Below are positions 1 through 9,715 of a stretch of 64,000 nt of DNA, in pieces (within the stretch, counting starts at the first letter, position 1; every line of letters begins with the position of its first letter). The stretch is from positions 44,368,938 through 44,432,937 of the forward strand of contig NC_083337.1 in the NCBI RefSeq assembly GCF_019175385.1. The letters are read 5' to 3'. The DNA comes from Lycium barbarum. Taxonomy: Eukaryota > Streptophyta > Magnoliopsida > Solanales > Solanaceae. The notes under the pieces are model-generated. The model saw only the letters and a program-made list of their open reading frames with translations. It was not told the DNA's origin and did not search any database. The position numbers were made by a program, and so were the translations under genes.

Positions 1-38
1 TAAAGTGTCTACCATGAGATTTCGAAGTCATATGGATA
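1..38 (+). repeat. LTR fragment of element-X type at the window edge
   Basis: These 38 bases are identical to 9263-9300, which lies inside the LTR start of element X. The sequence then switches to the element 1 LTR. The two sequences share GGATA at the join, so this looks like a microhomology junction. What lies to the left is outside the window. Confidence 0.75.
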
Positions 39-1452
39 AATATGGGAAAATTGGAGGAGAATGGTGGATTTTGCTAAATATGCATAAATGATGAATGTTG
101 ATTGTGATATTGTGAGTAGTATTGTGAATGTTGGGAGTTGATATAGAACATGGAAAAAGTAGTATAAACAAAGGAAGGGCTGCCCAATTTTTCATAGAAT
201 TAACGATGCGTTCTAGTTGTCAATTAACTAATGTTAATTCGAATTCTCTCATGAAGGTAACGACGTGATATCGAAGGGGAACAAGTGAGCGATAGCTTAG
301 TTAAACGACCAAGGCATGTGAGGCTAGTCCTTTCTTTCTAATGGCATGAGTCTTATAGCTCGAATTACTATCCTCTTCATGCGCTTCTACATTCCGAAAG
401 GTTGAAAGCCTATATCCATAAATGTCTATATAAGATAAGAGATATGGTACGATGATGCTAGATTGATGATAATGTTATTTATTGCCCACACTCACCTTAT
501 GTGTTAGTTCCTTCAAGGTGAGGCGGAATGTCAATAATTGCTCCATAATGAAATCGGGGGATCACGACCTTACGTCACCCCGATAGAGTAAAGTTGATCT
601 TGAGCCTTATGCATGTACTATGATATGATAAGTATTTTATAAGGATCATATTATTAAAAGTATTTTATGATAAGCATGTCATGAGCATTTCACACCGGAC
701 CTAGTTGGCCGGGCAGTCACCGCCAAGGCGGGCAGCTATACGGATACATCATGACCTTTTGGCATGGGCAGACACCACTAGTGGGCGACATGAAAGCCTA
801 ATGTTATTGATTATCACACCGTTCCGACATGGACGGGCAGCTTGCATATTATGCATATATGACATGATGATGAGTATGAGTAAGACAGCATGCATTACTT
901 TCCACATGATTGTTATTCAGATCCAGAGGTTTCATATCGATGTTCTCATTATATTATTGATGTCTTTCTTCATTGTTTATGCCTCTCATACTCAGTACAA
1001 TATTCGTGTTGACGTCTGTTTTCCTTGGACGCTGTGTTCATGCCCACAGGTAGACAGGGAGGTGAGCTTGGCCCAGATCCTCAGTAGCTGTCAGCCGTTA
1101 GAGAGCGCTCCATTGTTCGGAGGTGCTTATGATTATTCCTTTTGGTACATATGTATATTTTGGGCATGACGAAGTCTTATTCCGTCTATGTATATAATAT
1201 GTCAGTAGAGGCTCGTAGATACGCAGTATAGGTCAGATGGTCTCACAAGATGTCATTATATGTATATATTATTTTAATGGCCGAGAGGCTAATGTATATA
1301 AGTAATTATGTTCCTATATAAGATGCGATTTTCCTACTATTTGTATACTAAATTGGTAAAAAGATCATTAAATGAGTAAGACGAGTAGTAGAGTGAGCGG
1401 TGCTCGGTAGCTAGCTCCGGGTACCCGTCGCGGCCCTAGTTGGGTCGTGACA
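34..1452 (+). repeat. Truncated 5' LTR of element 1
   Basis: It matches 7598-9032 of the 3' LTR and ends in GGGTCGTGACA. About 990 bases of LTR start (promoter region) are missing, so this copy cannot start its own transcript in the usual way. It carries the conserved LTR module at 991-1051, ending in CACAG|GT. It lacks 16 bases present in the 3' LTR near 8355-8375. An open frame at 705-1169 is just LTR sequence and is not a gene. Confidence 0.92.
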
Positions 1453-1456
1453 AAAG

Positions 1457-1468
1457 TGGTATCAGAGC
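1457..1468 (+). other. Primer-binding site, initiator tRNA-Met type
   Basis: TGGTATCAGAGC begins four bases after the LTR end. This is the usual plant gypsy/copia sequence complementary to the 3' end of initiator methionine tRNA, which primes minus-strand DNA. Confidence 0.95.
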
Positions 1469-1657
1469 AATTCATCCTAGGAAGTGTCTTCGAGCCGTGT
1501 CTAGTAGAGTCTTGTTTATGGTGTGTAGCGCGCCACGCTAATAAACAAGAGGCTACGGGGCATTTAGGAAAATAACCATCTTTCTCCTTATGAGATCGTG
1601 CGATAGAGCCATATCTAAGATTATATCCCTCCTAAAAGTGTGTTATGATTTCAGAAT

Positions 1658-2735
1658 ATGCCGCCAAAGGGAAAAGCTACCGCCGCCTAGAAGGGAAAAG
1701 CTACGACAAAAAGGCGAGTAGAAAGAGAGCCTCCGCTGAATGTAGAGGAGGGCGAATCACAAAATGAGGCCTCGCCCCAGGTGGAAGAGTAAGGGGGAGC
1801 CTCAGTCCCAATTCCTCCACCAGTTACTTCGGGCTAACAAATGACCGAAGCTATTCATTTGTTCACGCAATTGGTTGCCGCCCAGGCACAGCGGCAGAGT
1901 GCGGGCCCGAGTGATCGTTCAGCCAGTACAAGAGCCCGTGATTTTTTGACTTTGAACCCTCCGGAATTTTTTGGGTCGAAGCCGAATGAGGACCCGCAAG
2001 GCTTTATTGATGAGATGCTGAGGACGCTAAAACTTATGCATGCTTCTGAGACTGAGTCGGTAGAGATGGCCTCTTATAGACTCCGCGATGTGGCGGTATT
2101 ATGGTACAACAATTGGATGGCCTCAAGGGTAGAGAATGCACCTCCTCCGGTTTGGCAGGAATTGGTGGATGCCTTTATTCATCATTATTTACCGCCCGAG
2201 GTCCGCCGAGCTAGAGCGGACAGGTTTCTGAAGCTAAAGCAAGGAAGTATGAGTGCTCGGGAGTATAGTATGCAGTTTAATTCTCTGGCCAGGTATGCTC
2301 CGGCTATGGTGACCGACATGGGCGATCGTGTACACAGGTTCGTGAGTGTTTTGGGGTCACATTTGTTTAGAGATTGTTTGTCGGCCTCCTTGCAAGACGT
2401 GATGGATATTTCCCGAATACAGGCACACGTTCAAAATCTTGAGGAGCGACAGCAGCAGCAAAGAAGTGATCGTGATAATGACAGAAGGCAAGGTAAGAGG
2501 GCTAGATCTATGGGAGCGAGTAGTGAATATAGACGGGGGATCGAGGCAGATGTATTCTAGGCACTCAGGTCAGTCAGCGACCAGTGCGCCTTCCAAATTC
2601 TCAGATAGGAGGGCTGATCGTTCCTTTCAGTCATGACAGGGCCAGAGTTCGAGGGCCTCAGATTTTCAGTCTAGAGGAGATTATAGTCAGCGGAGACCTC
2701 CAGTGCCGCGGTGTAGCCAGTGCGGTGCCGTCAGG
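1658..2735 (+). pseudogene. gag: gag of element 1 (broken)
   Basis: Gag forms the particle and packages the RNA. An ATG at 1658 opens a basic N-terminus, but this frame is stopped at 1688 (TAG), 1790 (TAA) and 1835 (TAA). From 1841 there is a 239-residue open stretch holding a Retrotrans_gag-type domain; key segments are AVLWYNNW and the LPPEVRRARADRFLKLKQG region. The reading frame shifts near 2530, meets TGA at 2634, continues in that frame to a CSQCG motif and shifts again near 2735. A nucleocapsid zinc knuckle of CX2CX4HX4C form follows at about 2747-2790. The TAA at 1835 is also present in element 2, so it predates at least one of the insertions. Not functional as read. Confidence 0.9.
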
Positions 2736-5700
2736 GTTCAGATGCATGTTATGCCTGCGGGCAAGTTTGCCACATGATGAGAGATTGCCCTTCAGCGGGA
2801 GGTAGAGTCGGGACCCAGCCTACGGGATCAGCAGTTGGGTCTTCCTCAGTACGCCCGACAGCACAGACTTCTCAGACCACCGTAGGTAGAGGCAGAGGCA
2901 GAGGGGGAGCATCTACTTCAGGTGTCATTCAGCCCCGCGTATATGCTTTGGCTGGGCGACAGGATCTAGAGTCCTCCCCAGATGTTGTTACAGGTACATT
3001 GACTATGTTTTCCCGTGATGTATATGCTTTGATCGATCCAGGTTCTACTTTCTCTTATGTCACTCCGTATGTTGCTGATTGTATTGGGGTGCAATCCGAG
3101 CCAATTAAACCTTTTGAGGTATTCACTCCGATTGGTGATCCGGTAATAGCGAGGAAAGTGTACAAATATTGTGTCATTGTGCTATGTGATCGCCAGACTA
3201 AAGCCGACTTGATTGAGCTTGAAATGGTAGATTTCGATGTAATCATGGGTATGGATTGGTTGACTTCGTGCTATGCTAATGTTGATTGCCGAACGAAAAT
3301 GGTTCGATTTCAATTTCTGGGAGAGCCCGTACTTGAATGGAAGGGTAATACGGCAACCCCAAAGGGTAGGTTTATTTCCTACCTTAAGGCAAGCAAAATG
3401 ATGGCTAAAGGCTATATTTACCATCTAGTTCGGATCCATGACACTGAGGCAAGGTCGCCAGCTTTCCAATCTGTTCCGGTAGTGAATGAATTCCCCGATG
3501 TATTTCCGGACGAACTTCCAGGTCTTCCTCCCGAGAGGGAAATTGATTTCACTATTGATGTGTTACTGGACACTGAGCCTATTTCCATTCCTCCTTATCG
3601 AATGGCTCTGGTAGAATTAAAGGAACTGAAAGCACAACTAAAAGATTTGCTTGACTACGGATTTATAAGGCCTAGCTCATCACCGTGGGGAGCACCGGTC
3701 TTGTTGGTGAGGAAGAAGGATGGATCTCTGCGGATGTGCATTGATTACCGACAGCCGAATAAGGTAACGATGGAGAATAAGTATCCCCTCCCCAGAATTG
3801 ACGATTTGTTTGATCAATTACAGGGCGCTAAATGGTTTTCCAAGATAGATTTGAGATCTGGTTATCATCAAGTGAGAATTAGAGCAGCGGATATTCCTAA
3901 GACGGCCTTCAGAACAAGGTATGGTCACTATGAGTTCCGAGTGATGTCGTTTGGGTTGACAAATGCCCCGGCGGTGTTCATGAATTTAATGAATAACGTG
4001 TTCAGGCCGTTCTTGGATCTCTTTGTGATAGTATTTATCGATGATATTTTCGTATACTCTCGCACAGAATCAGAACATGCAGATCATCTAAGAATTGTCC
4101 TTGGTGTTCTCCGAGCTCGGGAATTATATGCAAAGTTCTCAAAGTGCGAATTTTGACTGAATTCTGTAACATTTCTAGGCCATGTTATCTCCGATGATGG
4201 TATCCGAGTCGACACTCAGAAGATAGAAGCTGTGAAGACTTGGCCAAGGCCTACAACACCCACAGAAGTTCGTAGTTTCCTGGGTTTGGCAGGTTATTAT
4301 AGAAGATTCATAGAGGGATTTTCTTCTATTTTAGCTCCACTGACGAAGTTAACTCAGAAGTCCGCTAAATTCTAATGGAACGATGCGTGTGAGCGTAGTT
4401 TTCAGGAGTTGAAAGACAGATTGACTTCAGCCCCTGTGCTAACACTTCCGGAAGGGTCAGAAGGCTATGTTATATATTGTGATGCTTCTGGTGTGGGACT
4501 AGGATGTGTATTAATGCAGCATGGCAAGGTTATTGCATATTCCTCGAAACAGTTGCGGAAACATGAACAGAATTATCCAACCCATGATATCGAATTGGCC
4601 GCGGTTATTCATGCCTTAAAGATATGGAGGCATTATTTGTATGAGGTGCATGTTAATATCTATACAGATCACAAGAGTCTCCAGTATATTTTCAAACAGA
4701 AGGAGTTGAATCTACGTCAAAGGCGGTGGTTAGAACTGTTGAAAGATTATGATGTAAATATTTTGTACCACCCAGGAAAAGCTAACGTAGTGGCTGATGC
4801 GCTTAGCCGTCGATCAATGGGTAGCTTATGTGAAGTCCCTTCAGATAAGAAAGAAATGGTTCATGAGCTCCATCGACTAGCTAATCTTGGAGTGCGTGGA
4901 ATTGATTCGGGTAGTACAGGTATCGGCATTAATAACCCCACAGTGTCATCCTTGAGTGCAGAGGTAAAGGAACGACAATATGAAGACTCTCGGCTAAGCC
5001 ATTACCGAGACCTATCTTGCGGAAAGGAAAAGTCTCCATTTGACGTTTCCACAGAAGGGGTTCTCAGATATCAGGGCAAGCTATGTGTACCGGATGTGGC
5101 AAATTTGCGCCAACGGATTTTAGAGGAATCTCACTATTCTCGGTATTTTATCCACCAGGTACAACCAAAATGTATCATGATCTCAAAATGATATATTGGT
5201 GGGATGGCATGAAGAGAGACATAGCAGAATTTGTAGCTCAATGTCTAAACTGCCAACAAGTAAAAGCTGAACATCAAAAGCCAGGAGGCTTATTGCAAGC
5301 AATGGAGATTCCTACATAGAAATGGGAAGAAATTAATATGGATTTCGTTGTAGGATTACCTCGATCCCGAGGCAAATATGATTCTATATGGGTGATCGTG
5401 GACAGACTCACAAAAGCAGCTCATTTCCTCCCAGTCAGAACCACGTATTCGGCAGAAGACTATGCTAGGTTGTACTTGAATGAAATTGTGTGACTTCATG
5501 GAATTCCTTTGGCTATTATTACAGACAGAGGGGCACAGTTTACAACTATGTTTTGGAAGTCCTTCCAAGAAGGTTTGGGTACTCAAGTTAAGTTCAGCAC
5601 GGCGTTTCATCCGCAGACTGATGGACAAGCCGAGCGTACTATTAAGACTTTGGAGGATATGTTACGAGCGTGTGTGTTAGATTTTGGCGGTAGTTGGGAT

Positions 5701-6468
5701 GAGCATTTACCCCTTATTGAATTTGCTTATAACAATAGCTACCATTCCGGTATTCAAATGGCTCCATATAAAGCTTTGTATGGAAGGAAATGCAGATCTC
5801 CAGTTGGATGGTTTGAGACCGGAGAATCACAATTAATAGGCCCCGATTTGATTCAACAAGCAGTCGAAAAAGTAAAGATCATCCGAGACCGATTGTTAAC
5901 AGCCCAGAGTCGTCAAAAGTCGTATGCGGACAATCGCCGACGAGACATGGAATTTCAAGCCAATGATATGGTATTTTTGAAGGTCTCGCCTATGAAGGGA
6001 GTAATGAGATTTGGTAAAAATGGAAGGTTGAGTCCAAGATACATTGGACCTTATCGAATCATCCGTAAAGTGGGTGGAGTAGCCTATAAGATGGATTTGC
6101 CTTCAGAGCTCGAGTCCGTACACCACGTTTTTCATGTTTCAATGATCCACAAGTATATCGGAGATCCAACGAGAATATTTCCGATTGATGATGTGCAGGT
6201 GATAGAAAAATTGACATATGAAGAAGTGTCGGTTGCTATTTTAGATAGACAGGTGCGAAGGCTCCGGAATAAAGAGGTCGCTTCAGTCAAAGTTCTATGG
6301 CGAAACAACAACCGGGAAGAAATGACTTGGGAAGCGGAAGAGAAGATGAAATCCAAATATCAGCACTTATTCCAATCTCCAGAAGAGGTTCGTGATGACA
6401 CGCCGAGATCGCAAGGTATGTATACTTACTTTGATGCTTTTGGTCATGTGTGGCCACAGAAATGTTAA
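2736..6468 (+). pseudogene. pol: pol of element 1: protease, RT, RNase H, integrase, chromodomain (broken)
   Basis: The domains can be followed through three frame segments. A zinc knuckle starts at 2747. The aspartic protease active site is DPGST with Asp at 3035. RT carries the FIDD catalytic pair at 4040-4045. RNase H starts with YCDASG near 4475 and ends with ADALSR near 4800. Integrase has an HHCC-like zinc finger near 5130-5260 and a D,D-35-E core with acids at 5401, 5524 and 5632. The C-terminus carries a GPYRIIRKVG segment and a chromodomain-like block around 6230-6370. Breaks are TGA 4154 (Trp codon), TAA 4373 (Gln codon), a one-base loss near 5145, TAG 5317 (Trp codon) and TGA 5491 (Arg codon). 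The nonsense changes are all C-to-T or G-to-A, as expected from deamination of methylated DNA. Confidence 0.93.
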
Positions 6469-6580
6469 TATTGTGTTGTAGCCCTGTGTGGCGATGATAT
6501 TATGGGTTGCTGTGACAGGTTGGTAATGCCAAATTACAGGGGAAACTCTGGCGAATGTTTTGTAAAATCCCGAGTGTTTA

Positions 6581-6598
6581 ACATTCGAGGACGAATGT
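6581..6598 (+). other. Pre-PPT hairpin, AGGA loop (element 1)
   Basis: ACATTCG, AGGA, CGAATGT: 7-bp perfect arms with a 4-nt loop, ending 13 bases before the 3' LTR. Related hairpins sit at the same place in six other elements of this window. Confidence 0.75.
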
Positions 6599-6611
6599 AA
6601 GGAGGGAACAA
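6599..6611 (+). other. Polypurine tract (element 1)
   Basis: A purine run (AAGGAGGGAA, then CAA) lies immediately before the TGTTACACC start of the 3' LTR. This is the expected position for the plus-strand primer. Confidence 0.7.
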
Positions 6612-9032
6612 TGTTACACCTCGGACGATTCCCCGTACGTGTACTATGAATAGGACAACGAAGGTCATAGCGTATACGACATTTCGATGAGTAGGAATAG
6701 TGTTTGATAACCCCAAACGAGATTTCAAAACAATTCGAGATAAGGAAAGGAAGTTGTTAAGGAAAGCGAGTCGTAAGTCATATATCGAGTAGGAATAACG
6801 AGCAACGAGTTGGTGAGGGCATAATGGTGTCTTAGAGACATGCAATGACGCCCCTTAGATTGGTATTGAAGTATTAAACAAGTGTTAAGAAGGTTCCATA
6901 AGGATCGGAGATCGAACGAGACAACGAGAACGAAAACGGAACCACTGGGCATTATACGGTCCAACCTACGGACCGTATAATTTATACTGGCCGTATAATT
7001 GGCCAATGAAGGGACCAGCTACTGGACCAATTGTACGCCCATACATACGGTTCGTATAAATAGTACGGACCGTATGTTGGTCCGTATAACGGGTCTCGGC
7101 CAGCTTTTAAATTAAGTGTAAGGGGTCATTTTTCATTTCACCCATTTCATTTCCCACTTCTTCCAACTCAAGAAGCCTCTATAACTTTCCCTACTCTTCA
7201 ACCACAAGAGAAATCCAAAGGTAACTAAGATCAAGAACACATAATCCGTGAAATAAAGTGTATGAAAACTAAGTAGGGTTCATCTTCCTCAAAGAAAATC
7301 AAAGGAGGTGAAGAAGGGTTTTGATGCTAAGGTAGAAACTCAACTCAAGGCTTGTTCAACCAACATCCAAGGTAAGTTTTATGATCATTTCATGTTGTTT
7401 AAGGTATTGGAAGGCTTAGATACTTGAAATGTAGAAGAACATAGAAAGTAGGTCATTATTGAGTGAATAGTGACATAATTGAATGATAGTGGAATTGAAT
7501 CATGAAAGTTGAAGAGTTGTGATTATGAATACGTTATAATGATGTGTATATCATGAAACAAGTATTGAATGCGTTAAAACACAAAGATGAGCTATGAGGA
7601 TAAATATGGGAAAATTGGAGGAGAATGGTGGATTTTGCTAAATATGCATAAATGATGAATGTTGATTGTGATATTGTGAGTAGTATTGTGAATGTTGGGA
7701 GTTGATATAGAACATGGAAAAAGTAGTATAAACAAAGGAAGTGCTGCCCAATTTTTCATAGAATTAACGATGCGTTCTAGTTGTCAATTAACTAATGTTA
7801 ATTCGAATTCTCTCATGAAGGTAACGACGTGATATCGAAGGGGAACAAGTGAGCGATAGCTTAGTTAAACGACCAAGGCATGTGAGGCTAGTCCTTTCTT
7901 TCTAATGGCATGAGTCTTATAGCTCGAATTACTATCCTCTTCATGCGCTTCTACATTCCGAAAGGTTGAAAGCCTATATCCATAAATGTCTATATAAGAT
8001 AAGAGATATGGTACGATGATGCTAGATTGATGATAATGTTATTTATTGCCCACACTCACCTTATGTGTTAGTTCCTTCAAGGTGAGGCGGAATGTCAATA
8101 ATTGCTCCATAATGAAATCGGGGGATCACGACCTTACGTCACCCCGATAGAGTAAAGTTGATCTTGAGCCTTATGCATGTAATATGATATGGTAAGTATT
8201 TTATAAGGATCATATTATTAAAAGTATTTTATGATAAGCATGCCATGAGCATTTCACACCGGGCCTAGTTGGCCGGGCAGTCACCGCCAAGGCAGGCAGC
8301 TATACGGATACACCATGACCTTTTGGCATGGGCAGACACCACTAGTGGGCGACATGAGATGGTACCCCGGATGCGGGCTAATGTTATTGATTATCACACC
8401 GTTCCGACATGGACGGGCAGCTTGCATATTATGAATATATGACATGATGATGAGTATGAGTAAGACAGCATGCATTACTTTCCACATGATTGTTATTCAG
8501 ATCCAGAGGTTTCATATCGATGTTCTCATTATATTATTGATGTCTTTCTTCATTGTTTATGCCTCTCATACTCAGTACAATATTCGTGCTGACGTCTGTT
8601 TTCCTTGGACGTTGTGTTCATGCCCACAGGTAGACAGGGAGGTGAGCTTGGCCCAGATCCTCAGTAGCTGTCAGCCGTTAGAGAGTGCTCCATTGTTCGG
8701 AGGTGCTTATGATTATTCCTTTTGGTACATATGCATATTTTGGGCATGACGGAGTCTTATTCCGTCTATGTATATAGTATGTCAGTAGAGGCTCGTAGAT
8801 ACGCAGTGTAGGTCAGATGGTCTCACAAGATATCATTATATGTATATATTATTTTAATAGCCGAGAGGCTAATGTATATAAGTAATTATGTTCCCATATA
8901 AGATGCGATTTTCCTACTCTTTGTATACTAAATTGGTAAAAAGATCATTAAATGAGTTTGACGAGTAGTAGAGTGAGCGGTGCTCGGTAGCTAGCTCCGG
9001 GTACCCGTCGCGGCCCTAGTTGGGTCGTGACA
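6612..9032 (+). repeat. 3' LTR of element 1 (2421 bp)
   Basis: It starts TGTTACACCTCGG and ends GGGTCGTGACA, with TG..CA termini. Contents in order: palindrome-rich U3 (6951-7086), a weak A/T-rich TATA-like site near 7105-7115, a strong splice-donor-like AAG|GTAAGT with GT at 7372, a GGGCAG/CACTAGTGGGC repeat region (8270-8420) and the conserved two-hairpin module at 8571-8631 ending CACAG|GT. The open frame at 8444-8749 is LTR sequence also found at 705-1169. No gene is present. Confidence 0.93.
6951..7086 (+). promoter_or_regulatory. U3 palindrome cluster of element 1 LTR
   Basis: A perfect inverted repeat has arms ATTATACGGTCC (6951-6962) and GGACCGTATAAT (6970-6981) around 7 bases. A second pair is TACGGACC (7064-7071) with GGTCCGTA (7079-7086). 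Several further TACGG/CCGTA half sites lie between. The cluster is just upstream of the presumed transcription start and could bind a dimeric regulator or form hairpins; its function is unknown. Confidence 0.7.
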
Positions 9033-9169
9033 GTAGCAATGTGAGGCGATATGTTTTGGGTTGTTGTGACAGGTTGGGAGTGCCACATTACAGGGGAAAC
9101 TTTGGCGAATTTTTTATAAAATCCGCAAGAACCTAACATTCGAGGACGAATGTTCCTAGGGGGTAAGAA
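9033..9169 (+). mobile_element. 3' end of the interior of element X
   Basis: It aligns with 6478-6611 of element 1 (TGTGACAGGTTGG, ACAGGGGAAACT), so it is the untranslated tail of a related element. A perfect AACATTCG-AGGA-CGAATGTT hairpin is at 9135-9154, followed by a purine-rich tract at 9156-9169. Element 1 ends at 9032, immediately before it. Confidence 0.85.
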
Positions 9170-9440
9170 TGTTACATCTCGGAAATCCCGAATTTGTGGT
9201 CTTGTGAATAGCTTAAGATGAACATGAAGTGCTTACGAGATTAAGGAGAGTATTAGATAGCTTAAAGTGTCTACCATGAGATTTCGAAGTCATATGGATA
9301 TGTGAGACTAAGTTGTTGAAGGAAGTGAATCTAAGTCATGTTTGGAAGGGTTTTCGCGATAGTTGATTTGATATGTATTTAGCGATGTATACAGGGATTG
9401 CTATAGGGCCCATTGTATGGTTAATGAAGTGTTATATAAG
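9170..9440 (+). repeat. LTR start of element X, cut off by LTR N
   Basis: It starts TGTTACATCTCGG right after a PPT and breaks at 9440, where a minus-strand LTR begins with TGTCACGACC. Only about 270 bases remain. Bases 9263-9300 are repeated at the window's left edge. No gene seen. Confidence 0.8.
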
Positions 9441-9715
9441 TGTCACGACCCGGCTAAGTGCCACGACGGGTACCCAGAGCTAACCACCGAGCACCACTAA
9501 TTCTACTACTCATTATACTCATCCTGCATTCATTCATTGTTCTCATACTTCTAATCATAGGGAAAACTATTTTCACTTTCAAACATATTTCCCTTTACAT
9601 ACATAAGCCCTTCGGCTATCAAAATAATATATATACAATGAGGAATTCATGAGACCATATTACCCACACATACGTATCTACGAGCCTCTACTATAGTACT
9701 AGACTTATGGATGGG
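9441..9715 (-). repeat. LTR N, left part (split by element 2)
   Basis: It begins TGTCACGACCCGG, the reverse complement of the common LTR end. It runs to 9715, where element 2 was inserted, and resumes at 19316. The reunited sequence follows the layout of the element 2 LTR around 17160-17300 (TATGGATGGGACAAGG-like), which supports the split. Confidence 0.85.
9711..9715. repeat. Target-site duplication of element 2, left
   Basis: ATGGG here and ACGGG at 19316-19320 flank element 2. They match at 4 of 5 bases; the one difference is a C/T change likely acquired later. The related LTR sequence reads GGATGGGACA at this point, so ATGGG is the original. Confidence 0.7.

Larger units (their letters stand above)
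34..9032 (+). mobile_element. Element 1: Ty3/gypsy chromovirus-like LTR retrotransposon, decayed
   Basis: The parts run in order: partial 5' LTR (34-1452), PBS (1457-1468), gag, protease, RT, RNase H, integrase, chromodomain-like tail, pre-PPT hairpin, PPT and complete 3' LTR (6612-9032). The pol order, with integrase after RNase H and a chromodomain-like C-terminus, is that of Ty3/gypsy chromoviruses; long LTRs and the protein motifs suggest the Tekay/Del clade (inference). The retained 5' LTR and the matching part of the 3' LTR differ at roughly 20 positions by eye plus one 16-bp indel. This is a fairly recent insertion that has still gathered several stops and frameshifts. The 5' target duplication is lost with the LTR start. 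The base after the 3' LTR continues directly into element X. Confidence 0.93.

Noticed and set aside
705..1169. 154-codon frame, with a shorter version at 8444-8749
   Set aside because: It lies in both LTR copies of element 1, differs at its start because of an indel and has no domain.
1457..1468. Possible tRNA gene at the TGGTATCAGAGC sites
   Set aside because: Only the 12-base primer complement is present, with no cloverleaf sequence around it.
3055..3424. Minus-strand open frames inside element 1 pol
   Set aside because: They are antisense shadows of the protease region on the plus strand.
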